Assembly: GCF_002157355.1 (NCBI RefSeq)
Contig: NZ_LYMK01000010.1
Coordinates: 62,001-126,000 of the forward strand
Direction: 5' to 3'
DNA: 64,000 nucleotides
Origin: Variovorax sp. JS1663
Lineage (GTDB): Bacteria > Pseudomonadota > Gammaproteobacteria > Burkholderiales > Burkholderiaceae_C
Part shown: positions 9,791 through 18,972 of the stretch, in pieces
Numbering within the stretch: the stretch's first letter is position 1
Layout: each line of letters opens with the position of its first letter
The notes under the pieces: generated by a model
The model's database searches: none
Seen by the model: only the letters and a program-made list of their open reading frames with translations
What the model was told of the DNA's origin: nothing
Program-made: the position numbers and the translations under genes

Positions 9791-10926
9791 GCACGCCTCC
9801 GCTGGTCCCAGCGCTCGACGAACTGCGGGTACTCGGCGCGCAGGCGCTCGTGCGTGATGCGGCCGGTGCGCATCAGGAAGTCGTAGCCGAGTTCGACGGC
9901 GTCCATGCGTTCCATCCGATCGCGGATGCCTTCGTACCACAGATAGCTGCGGCGCGCCGCATCGGTGAGCTTCTGCATCGACGGGCTGCGGGTCTGGACG
10001 AAGTCCTCCAGCGCCGACGGCACGTCCGTGCGGTGGCGGCCGAAAGCCTCCCACAGCGCCAGCGCATCCTCGAACGCCAGGCGCGTGCCCGAGCCGATCG
10101 ACGGATGCACCGTGCGCAGCGCATCGCCCAGCAGCACGTGGCGACCGGCGTGCCAGCGCGTATTGGCGACCACCGGAAACTGGCGCCATTCGGACTTGTT
10201 CTCGAGCAGCGGCTGGCCCTCCAGCTCCTCGGCGAACACCTGCTGCACCAGCGCGCGGCGCTCATCCGCATGCATGGCGCCGAGCGCGAGCGCCTCCCAG
10301 GTCGGCGCGTCGCACTCGGCGACGAAGGTGCTCATGTCCGGCGCATAGGGGTAGAAGTGGCCGATGAACACACCGCCCCGCGCGAAGCGGAAGCTCAGCA
10401 TCGAATGCGGGTGCACCTTGCGCGTGCCGTACCAGGCCAGGCGGTTGGTCAGCAGCGACATCGACGTGCCGAGGGCGGCGCCCAGCCCGGTGCGGACGAT
10501 GGAGTTGGCGCCGTCCGCGCCGACGACCAGGTCGAAGCCCCCATCGATCTCCTGCAGGCCGCCGAGTCGGACCCCGTGCCGCACGCGGATGCCGACCGCC
10601 TCGCAAAGGCCTTCCAGCGTCTGCAGCAGCGCCATGCGGGGAATGGCGCCGTTGGCCTTGAGGCGGTCGAACCACACGCTGTCGCCGCCGTGGCGGAACT
10701 CCTGGCGCGTGGTGTAGGTGAGCTGCAGCGCGAGGCGATGGTGGAGCTCGGCATCGGCCGCGCGCAGCTTCTGCATGCCGCCGTCCGCCAGGCCGACCCC
10801 GAAGCCGTAGGTGGCATCGCGCGGGTTCTGCTCCACGATGGCGATCTCGTGGCCGGGATCGCGGCGCTTCATCAGGTAGCCGAAGAGCAGCCCCGCGGGG
10901 CCGCCGCCGACGATCAGGATCTTCAT
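9787..10926 (-). CDS. FAD-dependent aryl-CoA-type hydroxylase 2 (left copy)
   Basis: Protein of 379 aa, identical to 31523-32662. GGGPAG near the N-terminus, GADGANS and GDALRT are the flavin-monooxygenase motifs. Paralogue of the hydroxylase at 7479-8633. Its ATG overlaps the VOC gene by 4 bp. Confidence 0.88.
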   Translation of the reverse strand: MKILIVGGGPAGLLFGYLMKRRDPGHEIAIVEQNPRDATYGFGVGLADGGMQKLRAADAELHHRLALQLTYTTRQEFRHGGDSVWFDRLKANGAIPRMALLQTLEGLCEAVGIRVRHGVRLGGLQEIDGGFDLVVGADGANSIVRTGLGAALGTSMSLLTNRLAWYGTRKVHPHSMLSFRFARGGVFIGHFYPYAPDMSTFVAECDAPTWEALALGAMHADERRALVQQVFAEELEGQPLLENKSEWRQFPVVANTRWHAGRHVLLGDALRTVHPSIGSGTRLAFEDALALWEAFGRHRTDVPSALEDFVQTRSPSMQKLTDAARRSYLWYEGIRDRMERMDAVELGYDFLMRTGRITHERLRAEYPQFVERWDQRRRA

Positions 10927-11543
10927 GGCGCCGCCTTCGTCTCCAGCGCCTCGGCCTTGCGCCGCCAGACGGCCTCGATGCCGCTCATGCCCAGGGGACC
11001 GCCGGCCTGGTCCTCCAGCGCCATGGCGGCCTCCAGCGTGCGCGCCGCGTCCAGCGCGTCCGCGGGCAGAAAGGGGCGGGTGGCGACCGTGATCTCGAGG
11101 CCGTAGCCGTTCGGGTCCTGGAAGTAGATCGACTCGATGACCTCGTGCGGCGTCTGGTAGACGCCGATGCCGCGGGCCTCCAGGCGCTCCTTCCATGCCT
11201 GCAGCGCCTCACGGTCGCGCACCTGCCAGGCGGTGTGCGTGGCGCGGTAGTTGTGGTCCTCGCGGCGCGGTTCCAGCCACTCGGGCCGCTGCGTGCCCAG
11301 GTAGTAGAAGAAGGCGATGGTGCTGCCGTTGCCGCTGTCGAAGAAGAAGTGCACGAAGTCGGGATGCGCCTCGCGGCCCCACCCCTTGGCCGAGACCGCA
11401 TGCACGAGCGGCAGGCCCAGCGCATCGCGGTAGAACTCCACCGTCTCGCGCAGCTTCCAGGTCGGGCGCGCGGTGTGGTGCACGCCGTGCAGGACCAGGG
11501 GGCGGGTGGCGGCCGCTGCGGCCGGGTTCGGATTCGTCGTCAT
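10923..11543 (-). CDS. VOC-family protein, possible dioxygenase (left copy)
   Basis: Protein of 206 aa, identical to 30906-31526. Glyoxalase/extradiol fold with candidate metal ligands in HHTARPT, THTAW and YGLEI. An extra C-terminal helix-rich tail of about 60 residues follows the VOC domain. Overlaps both neighbours by 4 bp. Confidence 0.82.
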   Translation of the reverse strand: MTTNPNPAAAAATRPLVLHGVHHTARPTWKLRETVEFYRDALGLPLVHAVSAKGWGREAHPDFVHFFFDSGNGSTIAFFYYLGTQRPEWLEPRREDHNYRATHTAWQVRDREALQAWKERLEARGIGVYQTPHEVIESIYFQDPNGYGLEITVATRPFLPADALDAARTLEAAMALEDQAGGPLGMSGIEAVWRRKAEALETKAAP

Positions 11544-13243
11544 GGTTGTTGCTCCTTGTGATCGCCCTCGATGGCCGCCTTCGCCTGCTCGCGCAGCAGC
11601 GGCTTGGAGAGCTTCCCCGAGGGGGTGAGGGGAAAAGCCGTCGTCACGTGGATGAACTCGGGCCACTTGAATTTCGCGAAGCCGAGGCGCGCGAAGTGCT
11701 CGCCCAGCTGGGCCACGCCCGGTGCGGCAGCGCCGGGCTTCAGCACCAGGCAGGCGCAGGCGCGCTCGCCGTAGCGCGCGTCGGGCACGCCGACCAGCGC
11801 CACGTCGGCGACGGCGGGGTGGTCGCGCAGGGCGCGCTCGACCTCGTCGCAATCGATGGACTCGCCGGCGCGCTTGATCACGTCCTTGAGCCGCCCCTTG
11901 AAGGCGTAGCAGTCGCGCCCGCCGATGCGCACCCGCTGCATCAGGTCGCCGGTGCGCAGCCAGCCGTCGTCGATGAACGGGTTCCGTCCGCGCTCGTCGG
12001 CCGGGTAGTAGCCGTGCAGCGTGGTGGGGCCGCGCACCAGCAGCTCGCCGGTCTCGCCGGCCGGCAGCGCCTCGGCCGAACCGGCGCGCACGATGCGCAC
12101 CTCGTCCAGCGGCGACAGCGGCGCGCCGACGCTGGCGTCGATGAGCTCGAAGGGATCGTCGGCGCGCGGCATCATCACGATGCCCTCGGCCATGCCGTAG
12201 ATGTTGATGGCGCGGGCGCCGAGCTCGCGCCGCACGTAGGCGGCAGACGCGGTCGTCATCACGGTGGCGAGCGAATCCAGCACCGCGCCGCGCGCGCGCA
12301 GCCCGTCGGCCAGGCGGATCGCCAGCGGCTTGGGCAGGTAGGCCCAGGTCGGCCGCTCGCGCAGGAACAGCGTGCACAGGCCTTCCGCGCCGAGATCCTT
12401 GCCGATGGCGATGGCGCCGCCCAGCAGGAGGGCCGGTCCCCAGTGAAGCACGAAGCCGGCGTTGTGCAGGAAGGGGCCGCCGCAGAAGCAGACCTCGGGC
12501 GCGCGGCGGGCGGCGGCTTCCAGCACGGCGCGCATGTTGAAGAGGTACTCGTTGGAAAAGCGCGGGATCAGCTTCGACACGCCGGTGGTGCCGCCGGAGA
12601 GCTGGAACACGGCGACCTGGAAGGGATCGAGCTGCGCGATCGCGGCGCGCGCGACGCGCTGCGCCTCGCGGTGCGGCTGCGCCGCGATCAGCGCCTCCAT
12701 GCCGTGTTGGCCGGTGCGCGGCTCGCCGCCCACGACCACCACCTCGCGCACGCTGTCGATGGCCGGACGCAGGCGCTCGGCGAAGGCCGTGAAGTCGAAG
12801 CGCGGATCGTCGCCCTGCACGAACCACAGGCTGGCCTCCGATTGCCGGCCCAGCGTGCCGATCTCCAGTTCGCGATGGCTCGCGAGCGTGCAGACCGGGA
12901 TCACGCCCAGCTTCAGGCAGGCGAGTACCGCCACGATCAACTCGGCCGAGTTGGCGAGCTGGAACAGTGCGCGCTCCCGGGGCCGGATGCCGAGCGCCAG
13001 GAGGGCGGCGGCGAGCCGGTCGGAGCGTTCGTCGAGCTGGCCGTGCGTGAGCGACGCCTGCGGGCCGACGATGGCCGGCCGGTCGCGGTGCCGCTCGAAG
13101 GCAGCCACCAGTGCGCCCGCGAGGGTTTCGCGCGTGAGTGCGCCGGCCTGCACGTAGCGCGCCAGCACGTCCGCCGGCGGGTAGGTCACGCCGGGCATCG
13201 GATCGCGCACGCCGATCCCGTGGGCTTGTCGGTCGAGGGCCAT
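11540..13243 (-). CDS. Aryl-acid AMP/CoA ligase 2 (left copy)
   Basis: Protein of 567 aa, identical to 29206-30909. Adenylate-forming enzyme with LSGGTTGVSK, His260-Asn261 and C-terminal Lys544. Paralogue of the ligase at 4391-6151. A GAGGGGA Shine-Dalgarno run precedes its ATG. Confidence 0.92.
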   Translation of the reverse strand: MALDRQAHGIGVRDPMPGVTYPPADVLARYVQAGALTRETLAGALVAAFERHRDRPAIVGPQASLTHGQLDERSDRLAAALLALGIRPRERALFQLANSAELIVAVLACLKLGVIPVCTLASHRELEIGTLGRQSEASLWFVQGDDPRFDFTAFAERLRPAIDSVREVVVVGGEPRTGQHGMEALIAAQPHREAQRVARAAIAQLDPFQVAVFQLSGGTTGVSKLIPRFSNEYLFNMRAVLEAAARRAPEVCFCGGPFLHNAGFVLHWGPALLLGGAIAIGKDLGAEGLCTLFLRERPTWAYLPKPLAIRLADGLRARGAVLDSLATVMTTASAAYVRRELGARAINIYGMAEGIVMMPRADDPFELIDASVGAPLSPLDEVRIVRAGSAEALPAGETGELLVRGPTTLHGYYPADERGRNPFIDDGWLRTGDLMQRVRIGGRDCYAFKGRLKDVIKRAGESIDCDEVERALRDHPAVADVALVGVPDARYGERACACLVLKPGAAAPGVAQLGEHFARLGFAKFKWPEFIHVTTAFPLTPSGKLSKPLLREQAKAAIEGDHKEQQP

Positions 13244-13251
13244 GGTTCCCC

Positions 13252-14517
13252 TCAGACGAAGCGCTGGGCTTCCAGCCACTCGCGGATCCGCGCCCCGGCT
13301 TCCTGCTGGCCGCCGGGCTCGCCCTTGCGGATCGGGCCGCCCTGGTGGTTGCCGCGGATGCGCGCTCGCTGCTTGCCGGCCACGCCGATGGCGTCGAAGA
13401 TGCGCTGCGCATCCGCCGGGAAGACGCTGTTGTCGCCGGTGTACTCGATCATCAGCGTGGGCTGCGTGATGGACTCGGCGCAGCGCAGCATCGAGGCGTT
13501 CGACGAATGCGCCGACCAGTTGGAGAGCCAGCTCTCCGGCGTGCACACGCGTGCGAAGCCGACGCTGCCGTAGTTCGAGGCGATGGGATCGGCGCCCCAC
13601 AGCGTGCCGTAGGCGCGGTCGGAGGGATCGAGCGACAGATCGAAGCAGCGCAGGTCGGCATCGGTGCGCCACACGTTGAAGATCGGCGACCAGGCGGCGA
13701 GCACGGCGTCGGCGCGATCGCCGCGCTCCTTCACGCGGCGCCGCGCGGCCTGCTTGCGCGCCACGGCGTCCTGTGCGAAGGCGTCGATGCGGGCCACGCG
13801 CGCGTGCTGGGCGGCGCGGTAGCGCTCGACGAAGGCTGTCGAGTAGCTGGCGCTCCGGGGCGCGTCGTGCCAGCCGTTGCCGGGATGGAAGGCCGACAGG
13901 CTCTCATCCGTCTGCAGCGGGTCGCGCTCGTCCACCACCGAGGGATCGATGCAGCGCACCAGCAGTTCGCCCGGGCCCAGGTGGGGCGAAATGAAGACCA
14001 GGCCCGAAGGCAGCGGCAGGTCGGCCTGCTCGAGCTTCGTCGGCCGTCCGCCCGGCGAGCGCTGGATGCGGGCCTCGCCGGGCAGGGCGGCCTGCTGGTT
14101 GTAGAGCGCGGCGAGGGCGGCGCCGCCCGAGGTGCCCACGAGGATGCGGTGCGCGAAGCCACGGTCGCGCAGGAAGCGCTGGCCGGCCGCGAGGTCGTGC
14201 ACCGCGGTCTCGTGCTCGAGGCGAATGTCGTTGCCCACGGTGCGCGCGCCCATCACCCACATGGCGGCGCCGCCGCGCAGCACCTCCGGCACCAGGTAGG
14301 AGGTCACGACCATCTCGCGCGGATGCATGGCGCAGCACACGCTGCGCTCCCCGCCCCGGCTGAACAGGTAGCCGGTGACGCTGGCGCCGTCCTCCGTGCG
14401 CAGGCTGTGCGCCGTCATCGAGACGCCATCGGGCAGGTGGTCTCCACGCCAGTGCGAGCCCTGCAGCCCGGCGGTGGTGGTGGCGATGGCGTCCGTGGCG
14501 CCCTCGGGTAGCGGCAT
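13252..14517 (-). CDS. Alpha/beta-hydrolase 2, first gene of catabolic operon (left copy)
   Basis: Protein of 421 aa, identical to 27932-29197. GTSGG elbow (Ser130), Asp362, His391. AGGAGA precedes the ATG at 14517. It is divergent from the LysR gene across a 101-bp promoter region. Confidence 0.83.
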   Translation of the reverse strand: MPLPEGATDAIATTTAGLQGSHWRGDHLPDGVSMTAHSLRTEDGASVTGYLFSRGGERSVCCAMHPREMVVTSYLVPEVLRGGAAMWVMGARTVGNDIRLEHETAVHDLAAGQRFLRDRGFAHRILVGTSGGAALAALYNQQAALPGEARIQRSPGGRPTKLEQADLPLPSGLVFISPHLGPGELLVRCIDPSVVDERDPLQTDESLSAFHPGNGWHDAPRSASYSTAFVERYRAAQHARVARIDAFAQDAVARKQAARRRVKERGDRADAVLAAWSPIFNVWRTDADLRCFDLSLDPSDRAYGTLWGADPIASNYGSVGFARVCTPESWLSNWSAHSSNASMLRCAESITQPTLMIEYTGDNSVFPADAQRIFDAIGVAGKQRARIRGNHQGGPIRKGEPGGQQEAGARIREWLEAQRFV

Positions 14518-14558
14518 GCTTGTCTCCTGTCCACAATCGATGTTGTTCGCTGGAGATG

Positions 14559-14603
14559 AGCTTAGGGACGGCGGCGCGATCAATCCAATCGAAGCTCGCC
14601 ATA
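14559..14603 (-). promoter_or_regulatory. Catabolic operon promoter, shared 45-bp element (left copy)
   Basis: Mirror of 27846-27890. Read on the minus strand it has TATGGCGAGCTTCGA, then TTGGAT (-35-like), 18 bp, and TAAGCT (-10-like). The same element, 37 of 45 bases identical, precedes the MFS gene at 17359. Confidence 0.7.
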
Positions 14604-14618
14604 AGGACAATGCAGGCC

Positions 14619-15575
14619 ATGAATATCAATACCTTCGACCTGAACCTGCTGCGGGTTTTCGATGCATTGATGACCGAGCGAAACGTGTCGGTCGCGGGTT
14701 CGCGCATCGGCCTGTCGCAGCCCGCGATGAGCCATGCGCTGTCGAGATTGCGCGGCCTGTGCGACGACCCGCTGTTCGTTCGCACCAGCCGCGGCATGCA
14801 GCCCACGCCCTATGCGATCGACCTGGCGCAGCCGGTGCGCTCCGCGCTGGCCATGCTGGCGGCCGGGCTGGAGCAGAGCAACAAGTTCGACCCCGCCACC
14901 TCGGACCGCCAGTTCAAGCTGGTGCTGACCGACATCGGGCAGTCGGTCTTCCTTCCGCCCTTGATGCAGGAGATCAGCGCCCATGCGCCGGGGGTGCGCG
15001 TGTCGGTGCTGCAGTTCGGCCACGAGGCGCTGTCCGCGGCGATGGAGAGCGGCGCGGCCGACCTGGCCATCGGCAGCATTCCGACGCCCACCGAGGGCTA
15101 CTTCCAGCAGCGGCTGGTGGTCGACCGCTTCGTCTGCGTCATGCGGCGCGGCCATCCGCTGGCGGGCAAGCCGCTGACGCTCGAGGACTACGTCGCGGCC
15201 GCGCACGCGGTGCCGTCGCCGACCTGGTACCAGGTCACCAGCCGCATCGACCGCGCGCTGGCCGAGCGCAAGCTCACGCGCCGCGTGCAGGTGGAGTTTC
15301 CGCACTTCCTGGTGCTGCCCATGCTGCTGCGCTCCACCGACCTGATCGCGACGGCGGCATGCACGCTCACGCACACCCTGATGCCGAAGGACGATTTCGT
15401 CACCTCCGAGCTGCCCTTCGAGCTGCCGGCGATCGAGATCCGGCAGTTCTGGCACCCGCGCTTCCACCACGATGCGGGCATCCGCTGGCTGCGCAACTTC
15501 TTTGCCGGGCACTTCGTGCGCGGCCCGGGCGAGGCCGCGGAGGAGGGCGGGTCGATGGAGATCGACGAGCGCTGA
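14619..15575 (+). CDS. LysR-type transcriptional regulator (left copy)
   Basis: Protein of 318 aa, identical to 26874-27830. N-terminal winged helix-turn-helix with the typical LysR opening FDLNLLRVFDALMTERNVS, followed by a periplasmic-binding-protein-like effector domain. An alternative ATG lies 9 bp upstream, but it is only 2 bp from the AAGGA run. Confidence 0.92.
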   Translation: MNINTFDLNLLRVFDALMTERNVSVAGSRIGLSQPAMSHALSRLRGLCDDPLFVRTSRGMQPTPYAIDLAQPVRSALAMLAAGLEQSNKFDPATSDRQFKLVLTDIGQSVFLPPLMQEISAHAPGVRVSVLQFGHEALSAAMESGAADLAIGSIPTPTEGYFQQRLVVDRFVCVMRRGHPLAGKPLTLEDYVAAAHAVPSPTWYQVTSRIDRALAERKLTRRVQVEFPHFLVLPMLLRSTDLIATAACTLTHTLMPKDDFVTSELPFELPAIEIRQFWHPRFHHDAGIRWLRNFFAGHFVRGPGEAAEEGGSMEIDER

Positions 15576-15593
15576 GCCCTGAAGATAAGGAAG

Positions 15594-16925
15594 CTATCGG
15601 GCCGGCATGGCGGCGAGGCCTTCGGCCGAAGCGGCCAGTCTGGCGAAGATGCGGTCCGCGACCTGCTGCGGAAAACCCGCGGGCACGCGTGCCGAGACCC
15701 GCGCGATGACCTCCGGCGTGCGTTCGACGAGGGCGGCGATCAGGCCCTCCGCATTCGCCCCGTAGAAGCACATCTGCGCCGTGGCGTTGAAATGCCGGCG
15801 GCAGATGGTCTTGAAGTGGTAGTGCTTGCTCTTTCCGAGGACGGCCATCGCCAGCTTCGCTTCGTGGCGCGAGAACTGGTTGGGCCCGTTGCCCTCGATC
15901 GGCCAGATCGACATCACGTCGTACAGCGGCGTGAGGCGCAGGCGGCCTTCCTGCAGCAGGCGGATGCTGAAGTTCCTGGCATGGCCGTCGGGTGCGCCGA
16001 GCATCCAGAAGAGGATCTGCGCGGTGAGCAGTGTCCCCAGGTCCTGATGCGCGTCGACCGACTGGCGCAGCACCCGCGCGAGGTCGAGCATGCCGGGGCC
16101 GCCGTCGGCTTCGTACTTGAGGTGCGGGGGGCGGCCCAGGGCCTGGCAGAAGTCCTCCTGGGGAAGGCGCAGCAGCCAGCGGCCCGAGGAGTGCCATTGC
16201 CGGTCGAAGCGCTCGACCGCCAGCACCTTCTGTGCGCCGAAGCGCAGGATCGCCGAGTTGGGCACGGGCACGCCGTAGGCCTGGAGGAGGTTGAGGCAGA
16301 GCCATTCGTTCTCCACCGACGTGCTGAAGTCGGCCCGGCGATGGCCGACCAGGCCCAGCGGCAGCTTCAGGATGTGCGTCGTGGGCGTCGCGCCCTGCGG
16401 CCTGAGCCATTGGCCGCCGTGCCAGAGCAGGGCCGTCTTTTCCTGGGCGCCGGCCAGCGAGATGCGCAGTTCGTCCTCGGGCGCGCCGAGGGCGCCCGGG
16501 GCCCCGGTGTTGGCGAGCAGGCGTTCGACGTCCTGCTCGCTGAGCGGCGTGCCCTCGATGCGGTCGACAGCCGGTGGACCGTCGTCTTCGCCGAGCAACT
16601 GGATGGCGCCCACGCAGTCGCGTCCGATGGCCTGCAGCAGGTCGAAGGCGTCGGCCGATTCGGTCTGGAAGCGCCGCGCGATGCGTTCCCGGATGGGAAG
16701 GCTGTCGGGCAGCAGGTTGTCGAAGTAGTTTCGGACGACCTCGCCCTTGTGCGCGGCGTGGCCGATCAAGGGCAGCGAGAGCGACAGCGGCCGGCGGGCG
16801 GGCGAGCGCAGCCAGGCCTCGTCGTAGTGCAGCTCGTCTGCGCCGCGCCCGGGAATGCGCCAGCTGCCGACGCGCTCGCCGTTGGCCCAGATGGAGAGCG
16901 AGCGGGTGTGCGACCTGCGGCCCAT
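15594..16925 (-). CDS. hipA: HipA-type kinase toxin (left copy)
   Basis: Protein of 443 aa, identical to 25524-26855. Kinase core with DGHARN (Asp313, Asn318) and LYDVMS (Asp336). It lies 4 bp after hipB and converges with lysR, with 18 bp between stops. Confidence 0.9.
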   Translation of the reverse strand: MGRRSHTRSLSIWANGERVGSWRIPGRGADELHYDEAWLRSPARRPLSLSLPLIGHAAHKGEVVRNYFDNLLPDSLPIRERIARRFQTESADAFDLLQAIGRDCVGAIQLLGEDDGPPAVDRIEGTPLSEQDVERLLANTGAPGALGAPEDELRISLAGAQEKTALLWHGGQWLRPQGATPTTHILKLPLGLVGHRRADFSTSVENEWLCLNLLQAYGVPVPNSAILRFGAQKVLAVERFDRQWHSSGRWLLRLPQEDFCQALGRPPHLKYEADGGPGMLDLARVLRQSVDAHQDLGTLLTAQILFWMLGAPDGHARNFSIRLLQEGRLRLTPLYDVMSIWPIEGNGPNQFSRHEAKLAMAVLGKSKHYHFKTICRRHFNATAQMCFYGANAEGLIAALVERTPEVIARVSARVPAGFPQQVADRIFARLAASAEGLAAMPAR

Positions 16926-16929
16926 GGGG

Positions 16930-17205
16930 CTACCACTCCACCGGCGGCGGCTCGCGGACGCCGTGGGGCTCGCCCGGCGCGGGAGACGCCAATCTGGGGC
17001 CGACCATGATCTCCAGGCCCAGGACGGCGCAGATGGCGAGCAGTTGTTCGACGCTCACCGAGCCCGGATTGAGTTCCATGTGGGAAACGCGGCTCTGGCT
17101 GATGCCCAGCCGCTCGGCCAGCGCGTGCTGCGACAAACCCGCGTCGCGTCGGGCGGCCTTGATCCAGGCACCGAGCTGCGAGGAGAGGGAAAGGACCTGG
17201 TGCAT
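16930..17205 (-). CDS. hipB: HipB-type antitoxin, XRE family (left copy)
   Basis: Protein of 91 aa, identical to 25244-25519. Single Cro/CI helix-turn-helix (LSQHALAERLGISQSRVSHM) and a Trp-terminated tail, as in many HipB proteins. It precedes hipA by 4 bp. Confidence 0.88.
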   Translation of the reverse strand: MHQVLSLSSQLGAWIKAARRDAGLSQHALAERLGISQSRVSHMELNPGSVSVEQLLAICAVLGLEIMVGPRLASPAPGEPHGVREPPPVEW

Positions 17206-17219
17206 CGCTCACCCATGAA

Positions 17220-17270
17220 ATGAGTAGATCGTATTTTATTGATTTAATTGGTAAAACGCAATTTACTCAT
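17220..17270 (-). promoter_or_regulatory. hipBA promoter and inverted-repeat operator (left copy)
   Basis: Mirror of 25179-25229. An AT-rich island flanked by ATGAGTA and TACTCAT contains TTGCGT, 17 bp, then TAAAAT on the minus strand. Confidence 0.6.
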
Positions 17271-17358
17271 GATGTTGGCATTTATGGATCGACCCACTCC
17301 ATCGGTCGAATGGCTTCGACTCTGGCCCGGCGGGACTATTCACGCCGTGCATGTTCTC

Positions 17359-17403
17359 TATGGTGAGCTTCGATTGGATCGGCGCAGCAGCCGTCCCTAA
17401 GCT
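17359..17403 (+). promoter_or_regulatory. MFS/porin operon promoter, shared 45-bp element (left copy)
   Basis: TATGGTGAGCTTCGA, TTGGAT at 17374-17379, an 18-bp spacer and TAAGCT at 17398-17403. It matches the catabolic operon promoter in both sequence and spacing, so one LysR-type regulator probably controls both units. Confidence 0.7.
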
Positions 17404-17634
17404 ACGGGCCAACGAGAAGCCACGCATCCGTGGCATGGAGACACGCATGGCCACCCTTCCTTCATCGCCCCGCGCGGCGCCGCGCCGCAGCGGCTGACCC
17501 CGGCGCCGCAGCCGGCGCGCCCCACCCGATCCATCGAGCCACCACCAGCGCTTCGCCCAAGGCGGGCGCCGGAGGCGCCTGCGCGCCCGTCCCTTGCGGG
17601 TGGCTTGCCGTCGACCACCCACCAGGAGTTCCAC
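17404..17634 (+). other. GC-rich 5' leader of the MFS/porin operon (left copy)
   Basis: About 230 bases lie between the -10 and the MFS start. They contain a short frame at 17447-17497 (17 codons with stop, GGAG 6 bp upstream) and GC-rich inverted segments around 17555-17600. I see no other gene here. Attenuation is possible but unproven. Confidence 0.4.
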
Positions 17635-18918
17635 ATGAATTCGACCCCATCGGCCGCACGCGGCGTCGAAGCCGCAGGCAGGCCGCTGCGCGAGGGCGCG
17701 GACGCCACCCGGCAACTCCTGCGCGTGCTGGGCGCCGCCCTGGGCATGGCCGGCGGCTTCGGCGCCCTCTACTTCGGCACGCTGTCGGTCTTCCTCAAGC
17801 CGATGGCCGGCGACTTCGGCTGGGGCCGTGGGCAGACCGCCGCCGCGACGGCGCTGGCGATGGTGGGCGTGGCCGTGGGCTCGCTGATCGTGGGCCGCGC
17901 GATCGACCGGCTCGGCGCGCCCCGGGTCATCGGTGCGTCCGCGCTGGCCATGGCCGTCTCGATCGCCTGCCTGTCATGCATACCGGCCAGTCCTGCCGCG
18001 CTGGCCGCGCTCGGCTTCGCCATCGGCCTGCTGGGCGTCGGCACCACGCCCGCCGGCTACCTGTCGGTGCTGGCGCGTCACTTCGACCGCCGGCTCGGGC
18101 TCGCGCTCGGCGCGGCGATGCTGGGCCTCGGGCTCGGCACCGTGGCGATGCCGATGCTGGCGCAGCAATGGATCGAAGCGTGGGGATGGCGCACGGCCTA
18201 CCTGGGCCTCGCCGCGCTGTCCTTCGTCCTGGCCGCCGCGTCGATGGCCTTGCTGTTCGGCGGCCCGTCGATGGCGTCCGCCGCAGCGCGGCAGCCCACG
18301 GCCGCAGCCTCGTCGCCGGTGGGCGACAGCTTCCCGGTGGTCGTGCGCAGTGCGCGCTTCTGGGGGCTGGTGCTGATCGTGTTCGTGGTCTCCGCAGCAG
18401 GCCTCGGCGCTTCGGTGCACATGGCGTCGCTGCTGACCGATCGCGGCCTGCCCGGCGCTGCCGCCGCACAGGTGGTGGCCTTGTCGGGTGCCGGCGTGGC
18501 TCTCGGACGGGTGCTCGTCGGAGCCCTGCTCGACGTGGTGCGTGCAACGCGGCTGATCGCGCTCGCCTTCCTGCTGGGCGCGGTGGGCCTCGCGCTGCTC
18601 GCCGCGGACGGCCAGCGCACGCTGCCGGTGCTGGCGACCGGCGCCTTCCTGGCCGGCTTCGCGATCGGCGCCGAGGGCGACTTCATTCCGTTCGTCGTGC
18701 GCCGCTATTTCGGATTGCGCGCCTTCGGCGCCACCTTCGGCTGCCTCTTCGGCGTCTACGCGCTGGGCGGCGTCGGCGGCCCCGTGCTGTTCGGCATCGC
18801 CTTCGACGCGCTCGGCAGCTATGGCGCGATCTATGGCACCGCGGCTGCCGCGTGCACGGCATGTGCCGTCGCGGCGCTGGCGCTCGGGCCCTACCGCTTC
18901 GCTGCGGACGCGTGCTGA
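17635..18918 (+). CDS. MFS transporter (left copy)
   Basis: Protein of 427 aa, identical to 23531-24814. About 12 hydrophobic segments, with the inter-helix motif GRAIDRLGAPRV characteristic of MFS carriers. AGGAG precedes the ATG at 17635, which was chosen over an upstream in-frame start lacking a ribosome site. Confidence 0.9.
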   Translation: MNSTPSAARGVEAAGRPLREGADATRQLLRVLGAALGMAGGFGALYFGTLSVFLKPMAGDFGWGRGQTAAATALAMVGVAVGSLIVGRAIDRLGAPRVIGASALAMAVSIACLSCIPASPAALAALGFAIGLLGVGTTPAGYLSVLARHFDRRLGLALGAAMLGLGLGTVAMPMLAQQWIEAWGWRTAYLGLAALSFVLAAASMALLFGGPSMASAAARQPTAAASSPVGDSFPVVVRSARFWGLVLIVFVVSAAGLGASVHMASLLTDRGLPGAAAAQVVALSGAGVALGRVLVGALLDVVRATRLIALAFLLGAVGLALLAADGQRTLPVLATGAFLAGFAIGAEGDFIPFVVRRYFGLRAFGATFGCLFGVYALGGVGGPVLFGIAFDALGSYGAIYGTAAAACTACAVAALALGPYRFAADAC

Positions 18919-18972
18919 GCAGCGCCTTCCCCATTTTCATCACCACAACCACTACCACGAGGAGATTCATCC